64,000 nucleotides of DNA from Thalassotalea euphylliae (GCF_003390395.1 NZ_QUOV01000001.1:2294001-2358000), one strand, 5' to 3'; positions 50,627-61,633 are shown, counted from the first letter of the stretch. Made by a program: numbers and translations. Notes: generated from the letters alone by a model not told the origin.

Positions 50627-51976
50627 CTAAGCAGCAAAAAGTGTATCGTGAAGTTGTTCAACAACCGTATTTGCGTCTTGCTCTGGCACTAAAAAGCATA
50701 AGTTGTTTGAACTTGCACCGTGACAAATCATACGAATATTAAAGTCGTTAATTTTGTCAAACACACTGCTACCCAGTCCTTTAGTTGCATGAAGGTTGTT
50801 GCCAATTACCGCAACAAGTGACAAGCCGTGCTCAACAGACACTTCACAAAGTTGTTCCAGTTCCGCTAACACCGAATTGTTGATCAGCGATTGTGTGCTG
50901 CCCGTTGGGTTATCGAATGTCAACGCAACACTAATCTCACTGGTTGTGATCAAATCAACACTGAGCTCATGCTTGGCTAAAATTGCAAACACCTTAGCTA
51001 AGAAACCACTGGCATGTAACATCGCAGGGCTTTTTACCGTCACTAAGGTTTGCTCTCGGCGCAATGCAATAGAGCGATATGTAGGTGATGAAGAAACACT
51101 TTGCTGAATAAAAGTACCACCTTGCTCTGGCTCTTTGCTCGAACCAACAAATACCGGAATATTTTGTCGCATGGCAGGAATAAGCGTTGCTGGATGCAGA
51201 ATTTTGGCACCAAAGGTAGCCATTTCAGCCGCTTCGCCAAAACTGATTTCAGGAATAGCGCGGGCTTGATCAGTAATGCGCGGATCCGTTGTAAAAATCC
51301 CGACCACGTCAGTCCAAATACTGAGGTTAGTGGCATCAAGTGCTTCAGCAATCAATGCTGCACTGTAATCAGAGCCGCCACGGCCAAGCGTCGTGGTATG
51401 ACCTAACCCATCTTGACCAATAAAGCCTTGCGTAACAATCACACTATTTTTTGTAAGTGGCGCTAAATGTTCAATAGCGTTTATTTTAAGCGCTTCAATA
51501 TCTACAACAGCTTGCCCATACAAACTGTTAGTTTTCATGACTTGGCGAATATCAAAACATTTGGCGTTGACACCAAGCTCATTAAGCATTTGGGTAAATA
51601 AAGCTGAACTCAGCTGCTCGCCAAAAGACAAAATCTCATCAGCATTTTTGACACTGTGCTGTTGCGCCTGAATTTCAGCTATTTCACCAAGCTGCGAAAG
51701 CTTTTCATCGACAAAGTCACCAAGGTTATGGTCGCCCGTAAAGGCTTCAATAATATTGAATTGAATTTCACGTATGCTCGCAATAATCTCATTGCGCTCT
51801 GTCGCAGGTACATTCTCCTGCCCTAAACGCACTAGATGATTGGTAACACCAGCGCTCGCCGAGACCACAACAACACGATTGGCAAGATCATTTTTGATAA
51901 TCGTTGCACAGCGCTCCATCGCTTGATGGTTAGCAACGCTAGTACCACCAAATTTTGCAACCGTAAAATTAGACAT
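50627..51976 (-). CDS. lysC: Aspartate kinase, lysine-sensitive type (LysC/AKIII)
   Basis: 449 residues from ATG 51976, the same length as E. coli LysC. The start is fixed by GGGGGA six bases upstream; the open frame farther upstream is not used. Kinase core: VAKFGGTSVANHQAM (Lys8), TLGRGGSDYSAALIAEAL, WTDVVGIFTTDPRI. Two ACT domains at the C terminus bind lysine. It phosphorylates aspartate for Lys/Met/Thr and murein synthesis. A lysine riboswitch lies upstream, with a small leader ORF in between that overlaps the start codon. Confidence 0.95.
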   Translation of the reverse strand: MSNFTVAKFGGTSVANHQAMERCATIIKNDLANRVVVVSASAGVTNHLVRLGQENVPATERNEIIASIREIQFNIIEAFTGDHNLGDFVDEKLSQLGEIAEIQAQQHSVKNADEILSFGEQLSSALFTQMLNELGVNAKCFDIRQVMKTNSLYGQAVVDIEALKINAIEHLAPLTKNSVIVTQGFIGQDGLGHTTTLGRGGSDYSAALIAEALDATNLSIWTDVVGIFTTDPRITDQARAIPEISFGEAAEMATFGAKILHPATLIPAMRQNIPVFVGSSKEPEQGGTFIQQSVSSSPTYRSIALRREQTLVTVKSPAMLHASGFLAKVFAILAKHELSVDLITTSEISVALTFDNPTGSTQSLINNSVLAELEQLCEVSVEHGLSLVAVIGNNLHATKGLGSSVFDKINDFNIRMICHGASSNNLCFLVPEQDANTVVEQLHDTLFAA

Positions 51977-52079
51977 AAATCCCCCAATCACTAGCCCAGT
52001 CGCTAGATTCAGTTGTACTTTCAAGGGTGCTTGGTAAACACGCCGCAAGTTGATTGTGGATTTTGGTGATAATGTTCAT
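51969..52079 (-). CDS. Leader ORF between lysine riboswitch and lysC
   Basis: 36 codons, ATG 52079 with GGGAG 8 bases upstream. The product starts MNIITKIHNQLAACLPSTLE and has a Trp-rich end. Its TAA (51971-51969) overlaps the first codons of lysC in another frame, the classic sign of translational coupling. No Lys-rich run except one Lys, so it is not an attenuator peptide. Probably a translated coupler; a protein function is doubtful. Confidence 0.5.
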   Translation of the reverse strand: MNIITKIHNQLAACLPSTLESTTESSDWASDWGIYV

Positions 52080-52169
52080 TAAAGGGTCTCCCTATATAGC
52101 AAAAAACTACTTACAACAAAGGAAGAGCATGGCTGAGGATATTCTGAAGCCCAAAAGCAAGACATTTTC

Positions 52170-52352
52170 AGCCAGAAGCTCTCCACCTATTTAACGATTA
52201 CCTCGTTACTGGTGACAGCCTTAGGGATTCAACCCTAATGACCGAATTTAGTTTGCCACTCAAACTAAATCCTCGGCGATAGTCCCCCTCATTAACGCAT
52301 AACGGGCAGTGACCCTAACGTTAGTTACCTGGCTATCGCTCCTCTTCTGGTG
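52170..52352 (-). ncRNA. Lysine riboswitch (L box)
   Basis: Read on the minus strand, the sequence shows the L-box marks in order: CCAGAAGAGG (5' P1/J), GAGGGGGACTATCGCCGAGG, a hairpin TTTAGTTTG / CAAACTAAA, TTAGGGTTGAATCCCTAAGG, CTGTCACCAG, and GGTGGAGAGCTTCTGG closing P1 (CCAGAAG / CTTCTGG). This matches the E. coli lysC riboswitch closely. Lysine binding is expected to lower lysC expression. There is no clear T-run terminator before lysC, so control is likely at translation. Confidence 0.93.
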
Positions 52353-52380
52353 TTAGCGAGTATTTATCTTGTAAAAATTT

Positions 52381-52897
52381 AAAGTAAAAACTCAATAACG
52401 CCCTCATTAAACATTAATTATTCGTTGTGATCAATAGGCATTTAGATGTCTAAACAATTGTTTGTAATATCTGATGCTAATTGCGTTGTAGATTTTCTAT
52501 CTCGTATTTCATTAAAGAGAAGTGAGAGAAGGAAAATACTTTGATAGGTTGAATTAAAAGATGTGCTTAGATAAATCATTTAAGCAAATCGTTGAACGTA
52601 ACTGCCAAAGGCAACTATTCGCAGGAAGTAACTATAGTGTGAGCTGCTATGGCCTCGATACTTGCCCAGAAAAATGAACAGGTTGTGATAGCAAACACGA
52701 CAAATACGTATATTTACGCACCTTTTTGCTCACTATTAGAGCGAGCAGTAAAATCCTTCAAAAAAGCAGTTGCAAATCACATTAACTATCCTTAACATAC
52801 GCCTCGCTTTCACAGAGATGCAATAAATCTCTGATAATGAACACTTCATTAGAAAGCGAAGTCGTTGGTAACCGACTCAAACTGTTACAATACTTGG
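52381..52897. other. Intergenic region before the tRNA cluster
   Basis: About 500 bp, AT-rich. It holds the lysC promoter (leftward) and the tRNA promoter; TACAAT at 52886-52891 is a -10-like box just before the first tRNA. No ORF with a ribosome site seen. Confidence 0.4.
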
Positions 52898-52974
<77 letters not shown>

Positions 52975-53134
52975 ATTTCTTTAGATGTTAGAAGCAAAAC
53001 AAACATTAATTATTGTGTGAAACGACCAAGTCACCGGTTCCCTCTTTTAAAATCAAGGGCTCACGCAAGCAATTCTTCGTTATAGATTCAGAAGTAAAAC
53101 AATCTTGGCTCGTTTACTCAGTAAACCATTCGGA

Positions 53135-53211
<77 letters not shown>

Positions 53212-53371
53212 ATTTCTTTAGATGTTAGAAGCAAAATAAACACTAATTGTTGTGTGAAACGACCAAGTCGTCGGTTCCCTCTTTTAAAATCAAGGGCTCA
53301 CGCAAGCAATTCTTCGTTATAGATTCAGAAGTAAAACAATCTTGGCTCGTTTACTTAGTAAACCATTCGGA

Positions 53372-53448
<77 letters not shown>

Positions 53449-53671
53449 ACTCCTTGAATCCTAAACCTATATTACACCTACGCTTCTATACACCACAAAA
53501 TGCCCAATTAGTTTCCGCTAATATCGTCACTCTAATTAAAAAAGCACTTCGTGCATACATTGTTTTTCAATCGCCCTATAACAATTTAGTACTTTAATTT
53601 CCTTTTAACTTCAAAAACATCTACTGATATAGTTAGCCTTCAAAAATACGCTATGGCCTCTTAATTTTCCA

Positions 53672-54427
53672 ATGGACTTTTTTCTCTTTAAAAAAATTAT
53701 TGCAGCGGTTGTTATGCCACTCAATATATCTCTTCTATTACTGATAATCGCCGCTATGTTTTTTAAGCTAAAACCTAAACTGAGCCGAACCTCTTTAATC
53801 TTGGGGACGCTAATTCTTGGTATCTCTTCAATTACCCCTGTTGCAGATAAAACAATAGCGCCTTTTGAGCAAACGTATGAAAGCTTTAGCCGCTCTATTA
53901 AGCCAATTAGTTACATTGTTGTGCTAGGTTGTGGGCACGCGACAAATCATGCACTGCCTGCGACGTCACAGCTAAAAGCCTGCTCTTTAAGGCGTTTGAT
54001 CGAAGGTATGCGAGTATTAAAGCTGCACCCTGAGGCTAAGTTAATTGTTTCTGGCTACGGACTTTACGACGAACAAACAAACGCCGAAACAGTGCAAAAA
54101 GCCGCTATCGCGTTAGGCGTACCAAACGCCAAAATTATCGTTGAGCCTTACCCAAAAGATACTCGTGAAGAAGCACAATTAATTGCCCCACGAGTAAAAG
54201 GAAAAACAACAGTTTTAGTTACCGACGCTTACCATTTGCCCAGAGCAATGAAGTATTTTGAGTTAGAAGGAGTTAAGCCAATACCAGCGCCTGCTGGCTA
54301 CTACGCTATCAACCCAGATCAGGACTTTGTTTGGCCTCATTTAGTGCCTAGTGCCAAAAACCTTCAAACCTCAAGCATTGTTTGGTACGAAACCATGGGG
54401 CGTATTTGGCAGTGGCTTGCTTACTAG
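53672..54427 (+). CDS. elyC: YdcF/DUF218 envelope protein, ElyC-like
   Basis: 251 residues: two N-terminal TM helices (about 12-30 and 38-55), then a DUF218 domain outside the membrane (YIVVLGCGHATNHALPATSQLKACSLRRLIEGMRVLKLHPEAKLIVSG, EPYPKDTREEAQLIAP, TVLVTDAYHLPRAMKYF). E. coli ElyC has the same plan and length (259) and is needed for envelope integrity and lipid-carrier balance in murein synthesis. Name by similarity of architecture. Confidence 0.85.
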   Translation: MDFFLFKKIIAAVVMPLNISLLLLIIAAMFFKLKPKLSRTSLILGTLILGISSITPVADKTIAPFEQTYESFSRSIKPISYIVVLGCGHATNHALPATSQLKACSLRRLIEGMRVLKLHPEAKLIVSGYGLYDEQTNAETVQKAAIALGVPNAKIIVEPYPKDTREEAQLIAPRVKGKTTVLVTDAYHLPRAMKYFELEGVKPIPAPAGYYAINPDQDFVWPHLVPSAKNLQTSSIVWYETMGRIWQWLAY

Positions 54428-54676
54428 CAAGCTATAACCACTAACCTTCTTTTAACTCAGCTAAACAACCACAATAATAACGCAGGTTATATCGCAGTTT
54501 TGTACCTAGATATATCCTGTGTTCTACTTAGCATTTGATTTAACACCACTAAAAGTCCGTTTACTTTATTTAGCATTTCACATTATTATCAAAGTGTTAT
54601 AGCGATTTAATTAAGCATAACTGCTAAATATATACAAAATAAAAACAACAATATTAGATAAAGGAATATCGCCCCA

Positions 54677-57577
54677 ATGTGTCGCTTTGACTTTAGAAAA
54701 AAGCTCGTAAATGCCTGTGTGTTGGTATTTATCAGTGTATTCGCTACGTTTTTTTCAACCGCCATTTTCGCCAATCATGTATTACCTAGCCCTGAAGCAT
54801 TTGATAAAAACTTGTCAAACTATGTTGAGCTGGATAATGGGCTAAGAGTGTTACTGCTTTCAGATCCAAATGCTAAAAGTTCTGCAGCATCTATCACCAT
54901 TAATGTCGGCGGGCGGCATTCACCAAAATCTTTTCAGGGGCTAGCTCATTTACTAGAGCATACTGTTTTTCTGGGAAGCAAATCTTACGCTGGCACGAAA
55001 GATTTTGATGGGTTTGTAAAAAAGCATAATGGGTGGAGTAACGGCACCACTCGCCCTCTGACCACGCGTTATCATTTCCAGCTAAACAACAGCCCAAGTG
55101 CAGACGCCTTAATTGAGGGCCTTGCGCGCCTGCACGACATGTTAATCAATCCATTGATGCGAGAAGGTGACATTAAACTCGCAATTGAAGAAGTAGACGA
55201 GGAATTTCAAAGCCGTAAATCAAACGACTTTGCGGGCATTGTTTCAGTTTTTAAAGCAAATATGTCTCCAAATAACTCCGCGCGATATATGGACGTTGGC
55301 AATAAAATATCGCTTCAAGGGACGACAACTGACATTAAACATGTATCGAGCGCCTTAAAAGCGTTTCACCAAAATTACTATAAGCTCGAAAATATGACGT
55401 TGGCAGTTTACAGTAAACAAGATTTAAACACACTTAAAAATATCATAAAACAAGTATTCAAAAGCCCTAAAAACCTAGACCAAACCATAAACCAAAACCT
55501 AAACATACAATTAAACAATCGACTGTTTTCAACGCATCGTATGCCATACAGCCGACTTTACGAAAAAGATGATCTTGGCAAGCGTATCGATGTATTGTCG
55601 TCTACCGACCATCCAGCATTGGACTTGCGATTTGAAGTACCTGCAAATGAAAAAAAAGCGATAGCTTATATTCGTTATTTGCTTGATTATGATAATTCAG
55701 GCTCGCTTGCTCACTATTTAAATCAGAAAGGGCTAGCTCATCAGGCGTTTGCCGCCTTGCATGGCGACAGCCTTAACACTGTAATCAACATATATGTTGA
55801 CCTAACGAATGAAGGTTATGACCAGGTAAACACGGTAATTGAAGCCACCTTTGCTTATTTTAATCATCTCAAAACTCACCCTCATCCTGATTATTTACAA
55901 CAAGAATTGGCAGCCGTTCAAGCCCGCGATTACAAGCGCCCTATTGAAATGGAACCCGGCGATTGGTTAAGTGAGCTTTCCGATCAAATGCATGTGGCAA
56001 ATTCTAGCGATATATTCACATCAATGTATAACGCTAGGCCGATGACTCAAAGCACAATTGATAAGCTACTAAGCCACTTTTCGGTGAATAACTTCCAAGC
56101 CTATGTTTCCAGTAATCAACCATTAGCAGGCAAGATTCAGCAAACACCTCATTACTTAAAGCCTTACACTGAGCAGCGTGTCTCACCAACGTTGCTAACT
56201 CAATGGCAGCTCGCTAAAAACGATAGCTTCTCGTTTCCCAAACAAAACCCTTACCTCAAGCCCAGAAAAACGCAAACAGCTGAAGTAAACTCATCGATTA
56301 CCACGCAAGATAAATTAGCTGCGCAGATAGTAACAAATCCAGCATTTGCCATTGAAGATACATTGCTGATAAGGCTAAGCAACTTAACACTCAATAGTGA
56401 GTTTGATAACGACACAAACAACGAGAGCAAAGCTTACCCAAATAGCTATGTATTATTCTTGCTGATGGCCGAGCAGCTAAGCCGTAACTTAGGAGAGAAT
56501 CATATTTATGCTGAGTTGGCAGGCTACCATTTTGATGAAAAAGTCACTAACCAATCGCTTGGACTTGTGCTCAGTGGCAAGCAATCACACATAGTAGATT
56601 ATGCATTTGATCTTATTTCACCTTTTCATTGGCAAAAGCTTAGCGCGGCAGAATTTGATGTACTGAAAAAAAGCGCTTATCGCAATTACGAGAATGTTTT
56701 ACACGAGAATGAGTTCAGGCAGGTTATTAAAGCCGCCAGCAACCTAGGTAATAGCTTGCCAAGTATAAAAGCAACGCTTGAACAAATTAACGCTGTAACT
56801 CTCGCAGACTACCAAACGTTTGTTGCGCAGATGATACCATCACTGACCATTTATACAGACTCGATGGCAAATAGCCACAAGCTTTCAACTCGCTTTATCA
56901 CGCACGTCAACTCTGAACCAGTTGAAGCAAATACCCTACACAACAACTCGTCAGTCAACGCAAATACAAGTAACGTTAATGTAATAAACACAAATGCATC
57001 TGAGGTGGTTAGCCTGGCTAAGCAATTTAAGATTGTAAATGTCACATCGGAGAAGCAAGCGGCGTTAGCATTTACCATTGTTTTCAACCCCGACTTACCA
57101 TTTATGCAAATTCAAGATAGTGTCAAAGCGAATGCGCTACTTCATATGTTTAAGCAGATGACGACACGAGAATACAGAGATGAGATTCGTGTAAAGCAGC
57201 AACTTGCTTATCATGCGGGAAGCCTTTTATTTAATACTCAAAAGCCAGCGTTAAGTTTTGTCGCGGAGTCTTCAAAAGTAAATGCTACCGAGCTTGCCAA
57301 ACGAACAAAGGTGTTTTTTATCGACACCGCTTCTAAACTAACCAATGAAGATAATTTAACAACCAATCAGCAAAAGTTTTTGCAAGCTAAGCCAATCGTT
57401 ATTGAACAATTGAATACTTTCTATCGCCGCGAGCAGCAGCTACATCAGCTAAATTGGCAGTTAGACAATGGCTTTAGAAACTTAGATTACAACGCACTAA
57501 TCGCCGATGAAATTAATAGAATGACTTACCAAGAGTTTACCGAATGGTTGATCATTTTAGTTGATGGCACTTCTTGA
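54677..57577 (+). CDS. M16-family (insulinase/pitrilysin) zinc metalloprotease
   Basis: 966 residues, the size of pitrilysin (PtrA). Signal-anchor or signal peptide (about 12-33), then the M16 active domain with inverted zinc motif His91-Leu-Leu-Glu94-His95 (HLLEHTVFLGSK) and distal Glu in IEEVDEEFQ. Inactive homologous domains follow, with FKQMTTREYRDEIRVKQQLAYHAGS (the substrate-binding RxxxxY-type region, here QLAYHAG) near 830-855. A low-complexity Asn/Val-rich insert lies around 755-775. It degrades short peptides in the periplasm. Confidence 0.92.
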   Translation: MCRFDFRKKLVNACVLVFISVFATFFSTAIFANHVLPSPEAFDKNLSNYVELDNGLRVLLLSDPNAKSSAASITINVGGRHSPKSFQGLAHLLEHTVFLGSKSYAGTKDFDGFVKKHNGWSNGTTRPLTTRYHFQLNNSPSADALIEGLARLHDMLINPLMREGDIKLAIEEVDEEFQSRKSNDFAGIVSVFKANMSPNNSARYMDVGNKISLQGTTTDIKHVSSALKAFHQNYYKLENMTLAVYSKQDLNTLKNIIKQVFKSPKNLDQTINQNLNIQLNNRLFSTHRMPYSRLYEKDDLGKRIDVLSSTDHPALDLRFEVPANEKKAIAYIRYLLDYDNSGSLAHYLNQKGLAHQAFAALHGDSLNTVINIYVDLTNEGYDQVNTVIEATFAYFNHLKTHPHPDYLQQELAAVQARDYKRPIEMEPGDWLSELSDQMHVANSSDIFTSMYNARPMTQSTIDKLLSHFSVNNFQAYVSSNQPLAGKIQQTPHYLKPYTEQRVSPTLLTQWQLAKNDSFSFPKQNPYLKPRKTQTAEVNSSITTQDKLAAQIVTNPAFAIEDTLLIRLSNLTLNSEFDNDTNNESKAYPNSYVLFLLMAEQLSRNLGENHIYAELAGYHFDEKVTNQSLGLVLSGKQSHIVDYAFDLISPFHWQKLSAAEFDVLKKSAYRNYENVLHENEFRQVIKAASNLGNSLPSIKATLEQINAVTLADYQTFVAQMIPSLTIYTDSMANSHKLSTRFITHVNSEPVEANTLHNNSSVNANTSNVNVINTNASEVVSLAKQFKIVNVTSEKQAALAFTIVFNPDLPFMQIQDSVKANALLHMFKQMTTREYRDEIRVKQQLAYHAGSLLFNTQKPALSFVAESSKVNATELAKRTKVFFIDTASKLTNEDNLTTNQQKFLQAKPIVIEQLNTFYRREQQLHQLNWQLDNGFRNLDYNALIADEINRMTYQEFTEWLIILVDGTS

Positions 57578-57693
57578 GGGTATTTCTTGAAGGTATTGCT
57601 TAATGGTATTAGTTAAAGACATAGCCTGAAGGTATTGCATAATTCAGTAACTGAGCAACTAAACATCAGATCGACCATAAACAGGCCTAACAA

Positions 57694-57727
57694 GAAAAAA
57701 GCCCGAACACTTTCTAATGTTTGGGCT
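57694..57727 (-). terminator. Rho-independent terminator for the Nif3 gene
   Basis: Stem AGCCCGAACA / TGTTTGGGCT (one G:T) with an 8-base loop and an A-run on its left, i.e. T-run for leftward transcription, 29 bp after the Nif3 stop. Confidence 0.85.
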
Positions 57728-57755
57728 GTGTTGTTATCGAGTGAATTATTCGTAT

Positions 57756-58514
57756 TTACACTGGGTTATCAATATCAATAAAATCAACGTTGAGGCCTAA
57801 ATCACGAGCAACAAATTCGCCTAATGCTTTTGCGCCATAACGTTCAGTAGCGTGATGACCAGCAGCAAAAAAATGAATATCCATTTCACGCGCTATATGG
57901 GTTGTCTGCTCTGAAGCTTCACCTGAAATAAAGGCATCTATCCCCTGCTCTGCTGCCAGTTCGATATAACCTTGCCCACCGCCAGTGCACCAAGCCACGG
58001 TTTTTATTGGTTTGTTTGACGGTGGTGCGATATGTAAACATTGGCGATTGAGCTTTTTACTGATCATTTCGTTAAAGCTGACACCATCAATACCAAACGG
58101 CAACTCCCCTTGAATTGGCACGCTTACAGGATTACCAAGTTCTAATGGCCCAGTGACCTTAATGCCTAACAATTTAGCCAACTGCGCATTATTACCAAGC
58201 TCAGGGTGAATATCTAACGGCAAGTGGTAAGCGAATAAATTAATATTGTGATCTAATAACTTTTTAATACGCTGATATTTCATACCTGTAATCGTTTGGT
58301 TTTCACCTTTCCAGAAATACCCATGATGCACCAAAATAGTATCGGCTTTTAAAGCGATAGCCTCATCAATTAGCGCTTCTGTTGCGGTTACCCCTGTGAC
58401 AATATTGGTAACTTCCTCTGCTCCTTGTACTTGCAATCCATTGGGGCAAAAGTCTTTAATTTGTTCAGGTTTTAAAAGTGCCTGCAAATATTGAACGAAT
58501 TCTGTTCTAAGCAT
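57756..58514 (-). CDS. Nif3-like dinuclear metal protein (YbgI / GTP cyclohydrolase I type 2 family)
   Basis: 252 residues: KDFCPNGLQVQGAEEVTNIVTGVTA, ILVHHGYFWKGE (metal His pair), YHLPLDIHPELGNNAQLAKLLG (Asp) and FFAAGHHATERYGAKALG (His, Glu) supply the two-metal site. It forms a hexameric ring in E. coli YbgI. Its cellular role is not established. Monocistronic, with its own terminator. Confidence 0.93.
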   Translation of the reverse strand: MLRTEFVQYLQALLKPEQIKDFCPNGLQVQGAEEVTNIVTGVTATEALIDEAIALKADTILVHHGYFWKGENQTITGMKYQRIKKLLDHNINLFAYHLPLDIHPELGNNAQLAKLLGIKVTGPLELGNPVSVPIQGELPFGIDGVSFNEMISKKLNRQCLHIAPPSNKPIKTVAWCTGGGQGYIELAAEQGIDAFISGEASEQTTHIAREMDIHFFAAGHHATERYGAKALGEFVARDLGLNVDFIDIDNPV

Positions 58515-59008
58515 GTAAATTCCAAAAATAACCTAACATTTGATTGCGCCTACTTTACCTCAAATTACTTTCACTTGCGCCCAACAAGTAAGATTTACTA
58601 CACAGCATTAAGCAAAATCTTGCACTTTCGCCCCAAGAAGCTTGCTTTTAGTGTTCAGAATTTATGCGAAAAACAACACTTAAATTATATTTATGCTGCT
58701 TATGTGAATATTAATTCAGCAAACGGTTATTTTTTATAAATTTATTTTCGTACGAACTAAATCGTAAAGAAACTAAGTGTATACAAGGGCTGCAGCGCGA
58801 AATTTCATAATTTACGGACAGAATAATTTACAATTTGATTAAGTTATATACATATACCCTATTTCTATATGCTGATTTATTTGATACAAAATTAGCGTCA
58901 TGTTGTACCGAGTGAACTAAGTGCTTCTCCCCTGTAACACTTTGTGAACAATGGTTTACCATCAGGATTTGACACAAATAACAAAAGCAAAATAACGCAA
59001 AAGGAAAT
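58515..59008. other. Intergenic region upstream of the TonB receptor
   Basis: About 490 bp, AT-rich, containing the divergent promoters. I see no operator palindrome, riboswitch or ORF with a ribosome site. Confidence 0.4.
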
Positions 59009-61633
59009 ATGGAAATGACAAAGTTCTTTTCAAAGAAAACGTCACTTGCGCTTAGCATTTCAGCAGCACTGCTTGCCTCTCAAAGTTTCAACGCTGTAGC
59101 CGAAGAAGCAAACGAAGAAATCGAACGCATTCAAATTACTGGTTCACACATCAAACGCACCAGTATGGAAGGCCCATCGCCGATCACAAGTTTATCGTCA
59201 GACGATATTCAAAAAACCGGTGTCACAGATTTAATTAGCTTATTCACTAAGTTACCTATCTCTGGCCAAGGGACTTTCTCAACCCAAGCAAACAGCTCAG
59301 ATGATACGGCTAATGGTGGTTCATCGGTATCACTGCGCGGCCTAGGTGCCGATTCAACGCTAATCTTAGTTAATGGTCGCCGTGTTTCGGTCAGTCCATT
59401 CGCTAAAGGTATTGATACCGCTTTCGTTGATATCAACAACATTCCATTATCTGCCATTAAACGTGTAGACATCTTAAAAGATGGTGCTTCTGCAACTTAT
59501 GGTTCAGACGCTGTTGCAGGTGTAATTAACGTTGTACTTCGCGACGATGTTGATGGTGTTGAACTATCAGGTAAAGTGGGCACAACCGCCGATGGTGGCG
59601 GTGATGAACAAAGCTTTAGTTTAGTGTTTGGTAATCAAACTGAAAAATCTAGCCATACGTTCATCTTAGAATATTTTGATCGTGAAGAAGTATTATACGC
59701 TGATCGCGACTACTCTCGTTCAGCTAACCAAGCAGCGCTAACTGGCGACCCATTAGCAACTGATTTCCGTTCATCTTCAGGTATTCCAGGTACAATTGCC
59801 CTTGCCTCTGATCCGTCAAATCGTTTGATTGACTTATTCGGCAACGACATTTGTCCAGTTGAAGACCAAGACCCTGAGAACAACCTTTGTCGTTACGATT
59901 ACGCGCCACACATGACCATGATCCCAGATGCAGAACGCTTTAGCTGGAACTACATGGGTAAGTACGAAATTAACGACACGGTACGTGCATTTGCTGAGTT
60001 AAACGGTCAAAACTCAAAATCAATTGTTCGCGGTGCAGGTAGCCCAAGCTTCAACGAATTGTTTATGTCTGGCGACAACCCAAATCATCCATTTGCCGAT
60101 ATGCCAGATCATCCGTTCTATCAACAAGACTTAACCATGCGTCGTCGTACCGTAGATATCGGTAACCGTGAGAAGCGTGTTGATTCTGACTACTACCGTG
60201 CAATTCTTGGTTTGCAAGGTGAAGTTAACGACTGGAGCTGGGAACTTGCTTACAGCTACATTAAGAGCGAATCAACAGAGCGTGGTGTTGACGGCTTCCC
60301 TAACTCACGCCGCATCCAAGAAGCCATTGACGGTGTACAGTTAGATGATGGTACAACCCTTTACTGGAATCCGTTTGAGCCTTCTGCTAACTCTCAAGAA
60401 TCACTTGATTACATCGAAACAACCACTGTTCGTGTCGGTAAATCAACTAACCGCTCAATTGACTTTAAGATCTCTGGCCCTGTGCTAGAAATGGAACACG
60501 GCGACTTACTACTTGCATTAGGTGCCGAGTACCGTGAAGAAAGCATTGCTGATAACCCAGATGATCAATTCCTACGTGGTGACATCTTCGGTACCGAAGC
60601 AACACAAGCTAACGGTTCACGCGATAACACCGCCATTTTCGGTGAATTAGCAATTCCAGTGCTTGATACCTTAGAAGTACAACTAGCGGTACGTTACGAA
60701 GACTACTCAGACTTTGGTACGACGACCGATCCAAAAGTATCTTTCTTGTGGGCACCAAGTGATGACTTAAGTGTTCGTGGTTCATACGGTACTGCGTTCC
60801 GTGCACCTTCTTTACATCAGCTAGGTTTAGGCCGCACTGACGAATCACCAAACTTAGTTGATACGCAGCGCTGTGCATTAATTGGCGATCAAGACCGTGC
60901 ATGTGATCCTCAAGAATATACAGCAGTATTCGAAGGTAACCCGGATCTTGGCCCAGAAGAGTCAGAGAGTTACAACTTTGGTGTAATTTACAACGTTACC
61001 GACGATTTAAGCTTCTCAATTGACTACTACAACTACGATATTGAAGACATTATCGACTCTGATACTCAGTTTGTAATGGACAACTTTGGTTTAGATCCAA
61101 ACATCGTAGAGCGTCGCCCAACTTCAATTCCTGGTGACCCAGGTGAAGTTATTCAAGTTAACGACAGCTTCCAAAACATTGGTGACTTAGAAACTTCAGG
61201 TTTAGACATTGATATTCGTTACAACCTAGAAACTGAATACGGTCAATTCCGCTTTGGTTACATCATGAACTACGTAACTAAGTTTGAAGACTTCCGTGGT
61301 ACAGAAGAAGGTGGTTTCGAGCAACCAGAAGTGCGTTGGACAACGTCGGTTGACTGGTTAAAAGATGACTTTAGCGCTACAGTAGCGGTTAACTACATCG
61401 GTGAGTTTGACCAAGAAGCATCGTTAAACATCGATAAGAAAGTTGATTCAATGACCACGGTTGATGCCACTATCAACTACTACGGCATTGAAGACACTGT
61501 ACTAACGTTAGGTGCAACTAACTTATTTAATGAAGAACCTCCGTTTGCTTACCACGACTTTATGGGTTTTGTGGTTAACGTACATAACGGTCAAGGCCGC
61601 TTTGCCTACGCACAAGCAACATATAAGTTCTAA
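59009..61633 (+). CDS. TonB-dependent outer-membrane receptor
   Basis: 874 residues. Signal peptide (1-31, ending NAVA), TonB box-like EEIERIQITGSHIKRT, plug domain (about 45-165; ILVNGRRVSV, IKRVDILKDGASATYGSDAVAGVINVVLRDD), then a 22-strand barrel ending in aromatic Phe (YAQATYKF). The GSHIKRTSMEGPSPI start is typical of the large Alteromonadales/Xanthomonadales class used for carbohydrates, peptides or other nutrients. No iron or sugar operon is adjacent, so the ligand is unknown. ATG 59009 or 59015 both fit AAGGA. Confidence 0.95.
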   Translation: MEMTKFFSKKTSLALSISAALLASQSFNAVAEEANEEIERIQITGSHIKRTSMEGPSPITSLSSDDIQKTGVTDLISLFTKLPISGQGTFSTQANSSDDTANGGSSVSLRGLGADSTLILVNGRRVSVSPFAKGIDTAFVDINNIPLSAIKRVDILKDGASATYGSDAVAGVINVVLRDDVDGVELSGKVGTTADGGGDEQSFSLVFGNQTEKSSHTFILEYFDREEVLYADRDYSRSANQAALTGDPLATDFRSSSGIPGTIALASDPSNRLIDLFGNDICPVEDQDPENNLCRYDYAPHMTMIPDAERFSWNYMGKYEINDTVRAFAELNGQNSKSIVRGAGSPSFNELFMSGDNPNHPFADMPDHPFYQQDLTMRRRTVDIGNREKRVDSDYYRAILGLQGEVNDWSWELAYSYIKSESTERGVDGFPNSRRIQEAIDGVQLDDGTTLYWNPFEPSANSQESLDYIETTTVRVGKSTNRSIDFKISGPVLEMEHGDLLLALGAEYREESIADNPDDQFLRGDIFGTEATQANGSRDNTAIFGELAIPVLDTLEVQLAVRYEDYSDFGTTTDPKVSFLWAPSDDLSVRGSYGTAFRAPSLHQLGLGRTDESPNLVDTQRCALIGDQDRACDPQEYTAVFEGNPDLGPEESESYNFGVIYNVTDDLSFSIDYYNYDIEDIIDSDTQFVMDNFGLDPNIVERRPTSIPGDPGEVIQVNDSFQNIGDLETSGLDIDIRYNLETEYGQFRFGYIMNYVTKFEDFRGTEEGGFEQPEVRWTTSVDWLKDDFSATVAVNYIGEFDQEASLNIDKKVDSMTTVDATINYYGIEDTVLTLGATNLFNEEPPFAYHDFMGFVVNVHNGQGRFAYAQATYKF

